A DNA stretch of 64,000 nucleotides from a bacterium. Its GTDB lineage: Bacteria > Actinomycetota > Acidimicrobiia > Spongiisociales > ZC4RG35. Position numbers and translations under genes: made by a program. A model generated the notes under the pieces. The model did not search any database, had not been told where the DNA came from, and worked only from the letters and a program-made list of their open reading frames with translations. The stretch spans positions 210,931 through 274,930 of the forward strand of contig JAPPLW010000099.1 in NCBI GenBank assembly GCA_028819345.1, given 5' to 3'. Positions within the stretch are counted from its first letter, which is position 1. Every line of letters starts with the position of its first letter. This document shows, one piece after another, positions 39,183-48,404 of this stretch.

Positions 39183-39758
39183 ACCCTTCGCCTTGGCCTG
39201 AGCGGCCTTCTTCATCTCCCGCTTCATCGCCCGCAACTCGGCGACATCCTCCCAGCGGGCCACGTCGGCAATGGAGGGACGCTGGGCGGCCTCCTCCTCC
39301 CAACCGGGTGGTTGGACCCCCATGCGCTTGCCCAAAATGCCCACGAACACCCGCGATTTCATCTCCCCGTACCCGGGCAGGCTCTTCAGGCGCTTGTACA
39401 AGTCCCTGCCGTCCTCAGCTTCGTTCCAGAGACGCTCTGCGGCGCCGTCATACTCCTCGACCAGGGTCCGGCACAGAGCCTGGGTGCGCTTGGCCATGGA
39501 CGCCGGGTAGCGATGTATGGCGGGAGGTCCCCGGAATATGGCGGCGAGCTCCTCGGGATCCCAATCGGCGATCTCACCAGCGTCAAGCGGCCCGCCCAGC
39601 CGCTCCTGAAGCAGGTACGGACCGAAGAACGCTCGTTCCATGGGGAACTGCTGATCGAGCAGCATCCCGATCAGAAGCGCCAGACTGTCTTCCGCCAGCA
39701 GCCGGTCGGCGTCGGGATTGTTGGTCCAGGGAAGAGACTCGGGAGGGCTGATAGTCAT
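39180..39758 (-). CDS. HhH-GPD-type base excision DNA repair protein
   Basis: LLIGMLLDQQFPMERAFFGPYLL...LYKRLKSLPGYGEMKSRVFVGILGKRMGVQPPGWEE HhH region. Confidence 0.82.
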   Translation of the reverse strand: MTISPPESLPWTNNPDADRLLAEDSLALLIGMLLDQQFPMERAFFGPYLLQERLGGPLDAGEIADWDPEELAAIFRGPPAIHRYPASMAKRTQALCRTLVEEYDGAAERLWNEAEDGRDLYKRLKSLPGYGEMKSRVFVGILGKRMGVQPPGWEEEAAQRPSIADVARWEDVAELRAMKREMKKAAQAKAKG

Positions 39759-39832
39759 CGGTCTACCTGCATTGTCGGGTTATCTAATATCAGCCACAAT
39801 CGAAGCAAACCGAGCAGAAACGAGGATCGACG

Positions 39833-41191
39833 ATGGCTCAAAGGAAGTTTACTCTCGCCGAGTCCCAGATACCCACCAGTTGGTACAACATCATTCCTGA
39901 TTTGCCGGCGCCGCCACCTCCGGTGCTTCATCCCGGAACGCATCAGCCGGTGGGCCCCGACGATCTGGCTCCTCTCTTTCCCATGGCGCTCATCCTCCAG
40001 GAAGTGTCAGGGGACTCCCGGATCGACATCCCCGGGGAGGTCATCGACGTGTATCGAATGTGGAGGCCCACTCCCCTGTACCGCGCCACCGGCCTGGAAA
40101 AGGCTCTCGACACGCCGGCTCGCATCTATTACAAGTACGAGGGAGGGAGCCCGGCCGGCTCCCACAAGCCCAATACCGCGGTGGCCCAAGCCTTCTACAA
40201 CGCTCAGGAAGGCGTCAAGAAACTGACCACCGAGACCGGCGCCGGGCAGTGGGGTTCCGCCCTCGCCCTGGCCTGCGCCATCTTCGGAATGGACTGTGAG
40301 GTCTGGCAGGTGCGGGCCTCCTTCGACCAGAAGCCCTACCGCAAGTCGATGATGGAGGTATGGGGCGCCAAGGTGCATCCCTCGCCTTCCGATGTGACCA
40401 ATGCCGGACGGACCGTGCTCGAATCCGATCCCGACTCGCCGGGGAGCCTGGGGATCGCCATCTCGGAGGCTGTCGAGGTGGCCGCTACCAATGCGGATGC
40501 CAAATACTCGCTGGGGAGCGTCCTGAATCATGTCCTGTTGCACCAGACCGTCATCGGCGAGGAGGCCCTCGATCAGATGGCCATGGCCGGGGACACCCCC
40601 GATGTGATAGTGGGTTGCACGGGAGGAGGCTCCAACTTCTCGGGATTGATGTTCCCCTTCCTGCGGGAGAAACTGGCCGGGAGGATCGATCCGGTCATCA
40701 GGGCCTCGGAGCCTGCCTCCTGTCCCTCCTTCACCAAGGGCGAGTACCGGTACGACTTCGGGGACACCATCGGGATGACTCCGCTCATCAAGATGCACAC
40801 TCTCGGCCACTCCTTCATACCCGACCCGATCCATGCCGGGGGCTTGCGCTATCACGGCATGTCTCCTCTCCTCTCCCACATCTATGACCTGGGGCTGATA
40901 GAGGCGGAGGCCATCGGACAGAACGAGTGCTTCGCTGCCGGCGTCCAGTTCGCTCGCACCGAGGGCATCGTCCCCGCTCCCGAACCCACCCACGCATTGG
41001 CTTCGGCCATCCGGGTGGCCAACGAGTGCCGGGAGAGCGGCGAGGAGAAGGTGATCCTCACCGCCATGTGCGGTCATGGCGCCTTCGACATGGCCGCCTA
41101 CGACAACTATCTCGCCGGCGGGCTGACCGACTACGAGTACCCGGACGACAAAGTCGCCGAGGCCATGCAGCGGATCCCGGTGGTGGGCTGA
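39833..41191 (+). CDS. trpB2: TrpB-like PLP-dependent enzyme (TrpB2 type)
   Basis: [38 protein letters not shown] (PLP Lys), [28 protein letters not shown]. Confidence 0.92.
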   Translation: MAQRKFTLAESQIPTSWYNIIPDLPAPPPPVLHPGTHQPVGPDDLAPLFPMALILQEVSGDSRIDIPGEVIDVYRMWRPTPLYRATGLEKALDTPARIYYKYEGGSPAGSHKPNTAVAQAFYNAQEGVKKLTTETGAGQWGSALALACAIFGMDCEVWQVRASFDQKPYRKSMMEVWGAKVHPSPSDVTNAGRTVLESDPDSPGSLGIAISEAVEVAATNADAKYSLGSVLNHVLLHQTVIGEEALDQMAMAGDTPDVIVGCTGGGSNFSGLMFPFLREKLAGRIDPVIRASEPASCPSFTKGEYRYDFGDTIGMTPLIKMHTLGHSFIPDPIHAGGLRYHGMSPLLSHIYDLGLIEAEAIGQNECFAAGVQFARTEGIVPAPEPTHALASAIRVANECRESGEEKVILTAMCGHGAFDMAAYDNYLAGGLTDYEYPDDKVAEAMQRIPVVG

Positions 41192-41204
41192 GGGAACCCG
41201 ACTC

Positions 41205-41247
41205 GGACAACGCGGTTGTCCCGGCTGGAGCGGCCAGGACAACCGCG
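41205..41247 (+). promoter_or_regulatory. mutually exclusive hairpins downstream of trpB2
   Basis: H1 GGACAA(41205-41210)/TTGTCC(41216-41221); H2 CGCGGTTGTCC(41211-41221)/GGACAACCGCG(41237-41247); they share the TTGTCC arm. Confidence 0.6.
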
Positions 41248-41301
41248 GGTCCCCATCCCGGCCGCCATCGGCCTTCCGTCTGTCCATAGACTGGCGTTGC
41301 C

Positions 41302-42483
41302 ATGGTGAACAGGCGGATCGGCGTCGAGGAGAGGCGAGCGCGTCTGGCGTCCCGCCACCATCTCCACCCCGACCACCGGGCGTCTTCACCGGTGGAAGCC
41401 GCCCGCCACCAGGTGGGACTTCACACCAGCGATCCTGCCACCCCCTTCCTGTCCGCCTGGGCGAGGGTGGACGATCTGGCCATCCCTGACATGGAAGTCT
41501 GCCTGTATGAAGACCCCTCCCTGTTCCGGATTCTGGGCATGCGGCGGACTCTGTTTGCGGTTCCCACCGACTTGATCCCCTTGCTCCATCATGGGTGTGC
41601 GGTCCCCTTGGCGGCGCCCGAGAGGCGTAGATTGGCGGGTTATCTAGAGGCCGAAGGGATCACCGATGACGGACACGGTTGGATCGAACGGGTGGGGGAC
41701 GCCACCGTGGAGGCAATCATGAACCGTGGACAGGCTCTGGCTACCGAACTCCGAGAGGATGTGCCCGAACTCAAGGAGACCCTCACCTTCGGCAAGGGGA
41801 AGAAGTGGGGAGGAAAAGTCGGGGTTTCCACCCGGATGCTCTTCCTTCTGGCTACCGAAGGGCGCATCCTTCGAGGCCGACCCCGGGGAACGTGGCGTAG
41901 CGGTCAGTACCGCTGGACAACCATGGCGAGAGTGCTGCCCGCCGGCATTCCCGAACTCGACCCGGCGGTGGCCCGAAAAAACCTCGTTGAGCGGTGGCTG
42001 CGCGCCTACGGACCGGGGACCGAGGCGGACCTGAGATGGTGGACGGGCTGGACCCTCCGGAATCTGAGACCGGCGCTCGGAGCATTGGACCTGGCCGAGG
42101 TCGAGGTCGATACCGGCCCGGCATGGGTCATGGCGGACGACCTCGACCCGGTTCCCTCCCCCGGTCGGTGGGCGGCGTTCCTTCCCGGCCTCGATTCCAC
42201 CGTCATGGGATGGCGGGAGCGCCACTGGTATCTCGGAGACCGGTGGGAAGGGCTGTTCGACAGAAACGGCAACGCCGGACCCACCGTGTGGTGGTGCGGC
42301 AGGGTGGTGGGGGGATGGGGCCAGAGACCTGACGGGAGGGTGGTCCACCGCCTGACCGAGGACATCGGCGCCGACGGGCAGGCGGCCGTGGCCCATCGCG
42401 CCCGGGACCTGGAGGTCTGGCTTTCCGGAGTCCGGGTGACTCCCCGTTTCCCCACTCCCCACTATCGGGAGTTGTCCCGCTAG
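41302..42483 (+). CDS. winged-helix DNA-binding domain protein (HTH_42/AlkZ-like superfamily)
   Basis: HQVGLHTSDPATPFLSAWARV...ATELREDVPELKETLTFGKGKKWGGKVGVSTRMLFLLATEGRILRGRPRGTWRSGQYRW pattern of the family. Confidence 0.82.
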   Translation: MVNRRIGVEERRARLASRHHLHPDHRASSPVEAARHQVGLHTSDPATPFLSAWARVDDLAIPDMEVCLYEDPSLFRILGMRRTLFAVPTDLIPLLHHGCAVPLAAPERRRLAGYLEAEGITDDGHGWIERVGDATVEAIMNRGQALATELREDVPELKETLTFGKGKKWGGKVGVSTRMLFLLATEGRILRGRPRGTWRSGQYRWTTMARVLPAGIPELDPAVARKNLVERWLRAYGPGTEADLRWWTGWTLRNLRPALGALDLAEVEVDTGPAWVMADDLDPVPSPGRWAAFLPGLDSTVMGWRERHWYLGDRWEGLFDRNGNAGPTVWWCGRVVGGWGQRPDGRVVHRLTEDIGADGQAAVAHRARDLEVWLSGVRVTPRFPTPHYRELSR

Positions 42484-42579
42484 CTAAGGAGCAGGCGGGG
42501 GTTTTCCCCAGTGGAGCTGGGAGCGAGCCGGCAATCGGTGGAGAGCCATCTAGTAGGTGTGGAGTTCGTGACCCTAGGG

Positions 42580-42917
42580 TGGTGGAGGTTGGGAGGAAGT
42601 CGCGAAACAAAGGGCAGAAAGTGGCGGGTGTGGGTTGACTCCTGTCACAGGCCCGGTGCACATTGATGGAGTCGAACACCTCCCGGTCCGTCCCGACGTC
42701 GTTCGGACCGCACCATGAGCGCACCTGGCGCGCAGTGAGGTCATATCTTCCCGAAGGCGTCCCCCGGCCGGGGCCGGCGGACCGCGTTCGGGCCTGCGGT
42801 GGTGGCGGCGGGGGATGGGCCCGATGGGTGAGGAGAGCCGGCCCGTTTTTCGCGAGACAGCAGACGACTTCGCGGTTCCTGCTTGGAACCGGGAAGGGCT
42901 ACCCGGTCATCCCCTCA
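42580..42917 (+). repeat. dispersed non-coding repeat, copy B (candidate structured ncRNA)
   Basis: Direct-orientation homolog of 38850..39182; core GGTTGACTCCTGTCACAG at 42633 onward. Confidence 0.85.
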
Positions 42918-43637
42918 AAAGCGAGCGGCGTCGGCGTGAGCGTAGCCGACCACCTGTTTGTCGGCGCCCACCACACCTTCCAGGTTCGCGACTATCTCCG
43001 CCAGCTGTCCGGGCGGTATGGCACAGGTCAACTCGTCGTCGCCCATTCCGGTCCGGGCCCGCGACAATGCGCATCCCATCGACAGCGCCACCTTGCCCTG
43101 ATCGATGGCGATGGGAAGGATCTGGCACTGGGGCTTTCCACTGAGATGGATGGATGTGGCATCTCCCAATTCCATGGCTTGATAGGGACTCAGCCTCAGC
43201 AATACGACGTCAGGGTCGTGCGAGGTGTCGGCGAGCGGTCCATACACGATCGAGGAGGGCCGGCGCTCCAGGGCCGCCACCCCGGCGAAGGCCTCCATGG
43301 TGACCCAGCCGACTTCCAGCAGCGCTCCCACATCCTCTCGATCGAGGATGTCTCCAGCTTCCACCAAGCCGTGGGTGTACTCGCCCACCGAGCAGTTGCC
43401 GTGATCGCCCGGGGTGGTGAAGAAGGTGTGGGTGTGGGCGTGCATCCAGAAGACGCAGGGAGCGGGAACCGCGCCCGACCTGCCATCCGGAGTCGGCTCT
43501 GACAACGGGCCTCCGAAGGGGGCTATTCCACTGTCAGCAGCGACCGCATCCTCCGAGAAGGTGATGGCGATGGGGGCGTGCTCCAATCCGAGCAGGTCGG
43601 TGAGCCGCAGAGAAAGATCTCTCCAGTCGGTTGTCAT
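42915..43637 (-). CDS. DUF169 family protein
   Basis: LLGLEHAPIAITFSEDAV...CSVGEYTHGL...LRLSPYQAMEL...CALSRARTGMGDDELTCAIPPGQLAEIV pattern. Confidence 0.7.
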   Translation of the reverse strand: MTTDWRDLSLRLTDLLGLEHAPIAITFSEDAVAADSGIAPFGGPLSEPTPDGRSGAVPAPCVFWMHAHTHTFFTTPGDHGNCSVGEYTHGLVEAGDILDREDVGALLEVGWVTMEAFAGVAALERRPSSIVYGPLADTSHDPDVVLLRLSPYQAMELGDATSIHLSGKPQCQILPIAIDQGKVALSMGCALSRARTGMGDDELTCAIPPGQLAEIVANLEGVVGADKQVVGYAHADAARF

Positions 43638-43763
43638 TAGTCACTCCTTATATCGAACAGGGCCCTCATGGCAAGCATACCCATCCCCACCCTGCCGACG
43701 CGCCGTCCTCTGCGGAGTCCCGTCCGCGCGTCCAACACTGCCGCCGGAGTTGGTAATCCGGGG

Positions 43764-44810
43764 TTATCCATCCAAGCCCGGGATGATCCAGATCCGGTCG
43801 GAGGGAAAACACATGTCGACGATCTTACCCACTGGAAGCGACCGCGACGAGGAGACTCGCATCCCCAGAACAACCCCTCGGGCGGACATTGTGATCTGCT
43901 GATGGGTCCCCATGTATCTGGTGTTCTGCACCCGGGCGGCGAAGGAGTTCTCTCCCGCCGCCAATTCCACCGCTTCCTCGCGGATCACCAGGATCCCCGG
44001 CCCGGGGGGAACCGGCTGGGGAAGGACAAACGTCCCCAGCTCGCAATGAAATCGGCCGGCGTCCACCTTTCCGGGGATCTGGTTATGGCCCCCGAAGAAC
44101 CTGGCCACTTCCACGGTGGCCGGAGCCTCGAACAGCCGGGCGGGAGGACCGATCTGGCGAAGCCGGCCTTCCAGCACCAGACCGATCCGGTCGGCCAACA
44201 CCACCGCTTCCTCCTGGTCGTGGGTAACGAAGATGGTCGTGACCCCGAGTTGTTTCTGGATCGATCGGATCAGTTCCCGCATCTCCTCCCGCAGGTTGGC
44301 GTCCAGTTGGCTGAGCGGCTCGTCCAACAGCCACAACGCCGGCTCCACGACCAGTGCCCTCGCCAGGGCGACCCGTTGACTCTGGCCTCCCGAGATCTCG
44401 GTGACGCGGCGATCCTCCATGCCCTCCAGTTGCACCAGTCCCAGCATCTCGGTCACCCTGCCCCGGATGAACCCGGGGTCGAGGCGACGCATCCGGAGCC
44501 CGAAGGCCACGTTTTCTCCCACCGTCAGATGGGGGAACAGGAGAGGTTTTTGGAACACCATACCGATGGACCGCTTCTCCGTGGGAACCTCCACCAGCGA
44601 CCGGCCGTCCATCCGGACATCACCCCCGGCTAGCTCCAACAGCCCGGCAATGGCCTTCAGAATGGTGGTCTTCCCGCAGCCCGAGGGTCCCAGCAGGCAA
44701 ACCAGTTCGCCCGGTTCGATCACCAGGTCCAGCGAGTCCACCGCCGGCCGGGGAGCTTCCGGATAGGACACTGTCAGGTCCACCAACTCCAAGCCGCCCT
44801 CGCCGCTTAC
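43764..44810 (-). CDS. ABC transporter ATP-binding protein (PotA/CysA/ModC-like, with C-terminal TOBE-like region)
   Basis: LLGPSGCGKTTILKAIAGL, EISGGQSQRVALARALVVEPALWLLDEPLSQLDANLR, TIFVTHDQEEAVVLADRIGL; probable GTG start at 44810. Confidence 0.88.
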   Translation of the reverse strand, partial: VSGEGGLELVDLTVSYPEAPRPAVDSLDLVIEPGELVCLLGPSGCGKTTILKAIAGLLELAGGDVRMDGRSLVEVPTEKRSIGMVFQKPLLFPHLTVGENVAFGLRMRRLDPGFIRGRVTEMLGLVQLEGMEDRRVTEISGGQSQRVALARALVVEPALWLLDEPLSQLDANLREEMRELIRSIQKQLGVTTIFVTHDQEEAVVLADRIGLVLEGRLRQIGPPARLFEAPATVEVARFFGGHNQIPGKVDAGRFHCELGTFVLPQPVPPGPGILVIREEAVELAAGENSFAARVQNTRYMGTHQQITMSARGVVLGMRVSSSRSLPVGKIVDMCFPSDRIWIIPGLDG

Positions 44811-44915
44811 GGAGTCCCTTTCGCAGTGGCCCACAAGGAAAGCAGAATACATCTGGGCGCCCAACCACCCGACATGCATATATATTCAACTACCACAACC
44901 GGGGAAGGTTTTGCC

Positions 44916-46124
44916 ATGACCGAAGTGTTTGTCGTCGATGCCTGCCGCACGCCCATGGGGCGAGTCGGGGGACAACTGGCGGGAGTTCGTCCCGATGACC
45001 TGGCCGCACACGTGGTCGCCGCCTTGATGGACCGCAACCCGACCTTGGCAGGGACAGACATCGAAGATGTGGTGTGGGGGGCGGTCAACCAGGCCGGGGA
45101 GGACAATCGAAACGTCGCCCGGATGGCGGCTCTCCTGGGGGGACTGGGGATCGAGACAGCCGGGCAAACCGTCAACCGCCTGTGCGGATCGGGATTGCAA
45201 GCCATCATCACCGCTTCGCAGTCTCTGGCTGCCGGGTGGGGGGACGTGATGATCGCGGGTGGTTCCGAATCGATGAGCCGCGCTCCCTTTGTCATTACCA
45301 AGCCGGAACGGGCCTTTGGGGTGGGCGCCCCGCAGATAGTCGACACGGTGTTGGGTTGGCGGCTGGTCAATCCTCGCATGCAGGCTATGTATTCGCCCAT
45401 CAGCATGGGCGAAACGGCCGAAGAAGTGGCCTCCAAGTACGGAGTCACCCGTTCCGACCAGGACCGGTTCGCCCTGACCAGCCACCGCCGAGCCATCGCC
45501 GCCCAGCAGGCCGGCAGGTTCGATAACGAGATCGTCACCATAGAAGCACCGGTATTGCCCAAGAAGCGGACCTTTGTCGCGATCGCTTCGGACGAGGGGC
45601 CGCGATCCAAAACCTCGATGGAGGCCCTGGCGAGCCTTCCTCCGGTGTTCCGAGAAGGCGGGACCGTGACCGCCGGCAACTCCTCACCCTTGAACGACGG
45701 GGCCGCCGGGGTGATTCTGGCCACCGCCGCCGGGGTGAAGAAAGCCGGTCTGACTCCGATAGCCCGCCTTGTCTCCGCCGGGGTTGCAGGAGTGCATCCG
45801 GACCTGATGGGGATCGGGCCGGTGCCCGCCTCCGAAAAGGCTTTGGCCCGGGCCGGTCTGGGGGTGGGCGACCTCGACCTGGTGGAGTTGAACGAGGCCT
45901 TCGCCGCCCAGGCGGTCGCCTGCCGGAATGAACTGGGCATAGACCCGGAGATCCTTAATGTGAACGGGGGCGCCATCGCCCTCGGCCATCCCCTGGGTTG
46001 TTCGGGAGCCCGCATCCTCACCACTCTGGTGCATGAACTCTGCAGGCGCGAGGGCCGCTACGGGCTGGCCACCATGTGTATCGGCGTCGGTCAGGGGATC
46101 TCCCTGGTCGTGGAAAGAGTCTGA
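44916..46124 (+). CDS. acetyl-CoA acyltransferase (thiolase)
   Basis: VVDACRTPMGRVGGQL, TVNRLCGSGLQAI (nucleophile Cys), GGAIALGHPLGCSGARI, TMCIGVGQGISLVVERV. Confidence 0.95.
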   Translation: MTEVFVVDACRTPMGRVGGQLAGVRPDDLAAHVVAALMDRNPTLAGTDIEDVVWGAVNQAGEDNRNVARMAALLGGLGIETAGQTVNRLCGSGLQAIITASQSLAAGWGDVMIAGGSESMSRAPFVITKPERAFGVGAPQIVDTVLGWRLVNPRMQAMYSPISMGETAEEVASKYGVTRSDQDRFALTSHRRAIAAQQAGRFDNEIVTIEAPVLPKKRTFVAIASDEGPRSKTSMEALASLPPVFREGGTVTAGNSSPLNDGAAGVILATAAGVKKAGLTPIARLVSAGVAGVHPDLMGIGPVPASEKALARAGLGVGDLDLVELNEAFAAQAVACRNELGIDPEILNVNGGAIALGHPLGCSGARILTTLVHELCRREGRYGLATMCIGVGQGISLVVERV

Positions 46125-46185
46125 CAAGAGACCGACGCGGTGACCGGAGTCCAGCGGTCGCCCGCCGTTAGGCTACGGAAGCGTC

Positions 46186-46641
46186 TTGCGCAGCTATCTG
46201 AGAGTTCCATCGGGGTGGACGGAGAGGCTGGCCCGGGCGGGTGTGGAGCCGGGCACCACCTCCGACGGCCTGGTGTTCTGGACCGACCAAACCCTCGGTG
46301 ACGAGTGGGAGGATGTGTCGGACGAGTTGACCGAGGCGTTCGTGCTCACCCGGGAGGCGGCCCGGGCGGGAGCGCCGGTGGTCTACGTGGTCGGGAGCCC
46401 AGACCTCCTCGGAAAACGGGGGGCGGGAAAGGCCATGGTCGCCACCGGTCTCCTGTCGGCTGCCCGCGACCTTGCCCAGGAGACCGCCAAGGCCCGAATC
46501 CCGGCCAATGTCCTTGCCATCGTCGAGGACGCTGAACCGGAGACTGTCGCAAACTGGGTGGCCCGCCTTCTGGACGACCCCGGCACCACCGGGGAGTTGA
46601 TCCGGCTCGGCTCGCTCCATCTGGGGAAGGCCCTTCCGTGA
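46186..46641 (+). CDS. SDR-like pseudo-domain protein (candidate split N-terminal domain of HMwFabG type)
   Basis: TTG start; DGLVFWTDQTLG...AFVLTREAARAGAPVVYVVGSPDL...ANVLAIVEDAEPETVANWVARLLDDPGTTGELIRLG follows SDR secondary-structure order but lacks TGxxxGxG and YxxxK; overlaps next SDR by 4 bp. Confidence 0.55.
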   Translation: MRSYLRVPSGWTERLARAGVEPGTTSDGLVFWTDQTLGDEWEDVSDELTEAFVLTREAARAGAPVVYVVGSPDLLGKRGAGKAMVATGLLSAARDLAQETAKARIPANVLAIVEDAEPETVANWVARLLDDPGTTGELIRLGSLHLGKALP

Positions 46642-47357
46642 CCAGGCCCACGGCGGTGATCACCGGCGCCGGGCGCGGGATAGGTCTGGCCACCGCAGTC
46701 CGGTTCATCGAGGAGGGATTCCACGTCCTGATGGCCGATCTCGATCCGGCCGTGATAGGGACGGCCGCAACCCTGGATGGCGGCCGGCACACCAGGGGAA
46801 TCGGGGCGGACGTCGCCACCCCGCAGGGAAGGCAGGCCATCGTGGATGCGATGCAGGAACGGGGAGGCAAGCTGGCGGCGCTGGTCAACAACGCCGGGAT
46901 CGTCCGGGACGTCCGGCTGGTGAACATGACCGACGAACAGTTCTCGGTGGTAATCGGGGTGAACCTGGGCGGCTCCTACCAACTCACCCGGCAGTTGATC
47001 CCGTTCCTTGGAGACGGATCGGCGGTGGTGAGCATCTCGTCGCGCGCCTACCTGGGAAGCTTCGGGCAGTTCAACTACACCATGTCCAAGGGCGGGCTGA
47101 TCGGGATGACCCGGGCCCTGGCCCGCCAACTGGCGCCGCAGAAAATCCGGGTCAACATCGTGGCGCCCGGATTCACCGAATCCATCCTGAGCCGCGGGAT
47201 GCGTCCCGAGCTGAGAGAGAGACTGGTCAACACCGCCGTCCTGCGAAGGGCCGCCGAGCCGGAGGAGATCGCAGATCTGATCTCGTTCCTCTGCTCGGAC
47301 AGGTCACTCTTTATCACCGGTCAAGTGATGCTCATCGACGGCGGCCGCAGCCTGTGA
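46638..47357 (+). CDS. SDR family oxidoreductase (3-oxoacyl-ACP reductase-like)
   Basis: VITGAGRGIGLATA, LVNNAGIVRDV, FNYTMSKGGLIGMTRALA; GTG start overlapping upstream stop (GTGA). Confidence 0.9.
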   Translation: MTRPTAVITGAGRGIGLATAVRFIEEGFHVLMADLDPAVIGTAATLDGGRHTRGIGADVATPQGRQAIVDAMQERGGKLAALVNNAGIVRDVRLVNMTDEQFSVVIGVNLGGSYQLTRQLIPFLGDGSAVVSISSRAYLGSFGQFNYTMSKGGLIGMTRALARQLAPQKIRVNIVAPGFTESILSRGMRPELRERLVNTAVLRRAAEPEEIADLISFLCSDRSLFITGQVMLIDGGRSL

Positions 47358-47358
47358 A

Positions 47359-48375
47359 TCACCCCCGGTAGGGCACGAAGCCGAGCCGCTTGTCAACAAC
47401 GTTGAGGAGGGGACGGCCGGCTTTCCAACGGCGCAGGTTGTCGAGGAACTGGACCGCCAGCCGCTCTTCGAATCCGCTGCCCGACATGTGGGGCGAGACA
47501 TACACGTTGGGCAGGTCCCACAGAGGGCTGTCGGGCGGCAGGGGCTCGGTGACGAAGACATCCAGAGCCGCTCCTGCTATCTGCCCTTCCCGCAGGGCGA
47601 CAATCATCGCATCCTCGTCCACCGACGCGCCCCGGCCGACGTTGATGAACCGGGCGTTGGGTTTCATCAGTGCGAATTCTTCCGCTCCGACGAGCCCTCG
47701 GGTCGCGGTAGTAAGGGGTAGGGCGCAAATCACGTAATCGGCTTCGGGAAGCAACTCGGCCAAGTCCCCCATCGGGTGGATGGTCCCGAAGTCCGGATCG
47801 CCATCCCGTCGGCTTCGGGCCACCCCTCGCACCTCCATGCCGACCATTCCCAACATGTGGGCGACATCCCGTCCCACGCCTCCCGCACCGAGTATCAGCG
47901 CCTTCTGGCCCTCCAGGACCCCCACTTCCCGGTTGACCCACCTTCGTTCCCGCTGATAATCCATGTTGTCGAAAAACTCTTTCACAAAGGCCAGGATGCA
48001 CATCAACACCCACTCGGCCATGGGGCGGTCGAACACCCCCGCCGCGTTGGTGAGCACCGCGGAGCTCTCCACCAACCCAGGGAACAGGGGCCTGTCCACC
48101 CCAGCCGCGGCGACATGGACCCAATTCACATTTCCGGCAAGCTCCCACGATCCCTCCAGCAGGTCCGACTTGTATGCCCAGACCAAGGCGATCTCGGCGC
48201 CGGGAAGGACGGCGTCGAGGCCCGCCTTGGTGGAAGCCGCACGAAGCGTCGCCTCCGCGCCCACCAACGACGACAACCTCTCGGGCGGCGTGTCCGTGTA
48301 ATTCACCACCGCCACCACCGGACCGGACGCCCCGGCGCCGGTGGGGTTCGTCTCTCCAGTGTGCGGCTGCGACAA
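47359..48375 (-). CDS. D-2-hydroxyacid dehydrogenase
   Basis: LILGAGGVGRDVAHMLGMVGMEVRGVARSRR, FINVGRGASVDEDAMIVALREGQIAGAALDVFVTEPLPPDSPLWDLPNVYVSPHMSG. Confidence 0.93.
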   Translation of the reverse strand: MSQPHTGETNPTGAGASGPVVAVVNYTDTPPERLSSLVGAEATLRAASTKAGLDAVLPGAEIALVWAYKSDLLEGSWELAGNVNWVHVAAAGVDRPLFPGLVESSAVLTNAAGVFDRPMAEWVLMCILAFVKEFFDNMDYQRERRWVNREVGVLEGQKALILGAGGVGRDVAHMLGMVGMEVRGVARSRRDGDPDFGTIHPMGDLAELLPEADYVICALPLTTATRGLVGAEEFALMKPNARFINVGRGASVDEDAMIVALREGQIAGAALDVFVTEPLPPDSPLWDLPNVYVSPHMSGSGFEERLAVQFLDNLRRWKAGRPLLNVVDKRLGFVPYRG

Positions 48376-48404
48376 GGGTTCATCCCCTTCTTTAAAGGCG
48401 AAAG

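Noticed and set aside
38893-39183. 96-aa plus-strand ORF inside repeat copy A, and minus-strand leader peptides MC(I/T)G(A/P)VTGVN in both copies
   Set aside because: Reading frames are broken by 1-nt indels between copies and substitutions lack codon periodicity; treated as non-coding.
43764-44810. Complete ABC importer operon around the PotA/CysA-like ATPase
   Set aside because: No permease or binding-protein gene is adjacent in the window; annotated only as an orphan ATPase.
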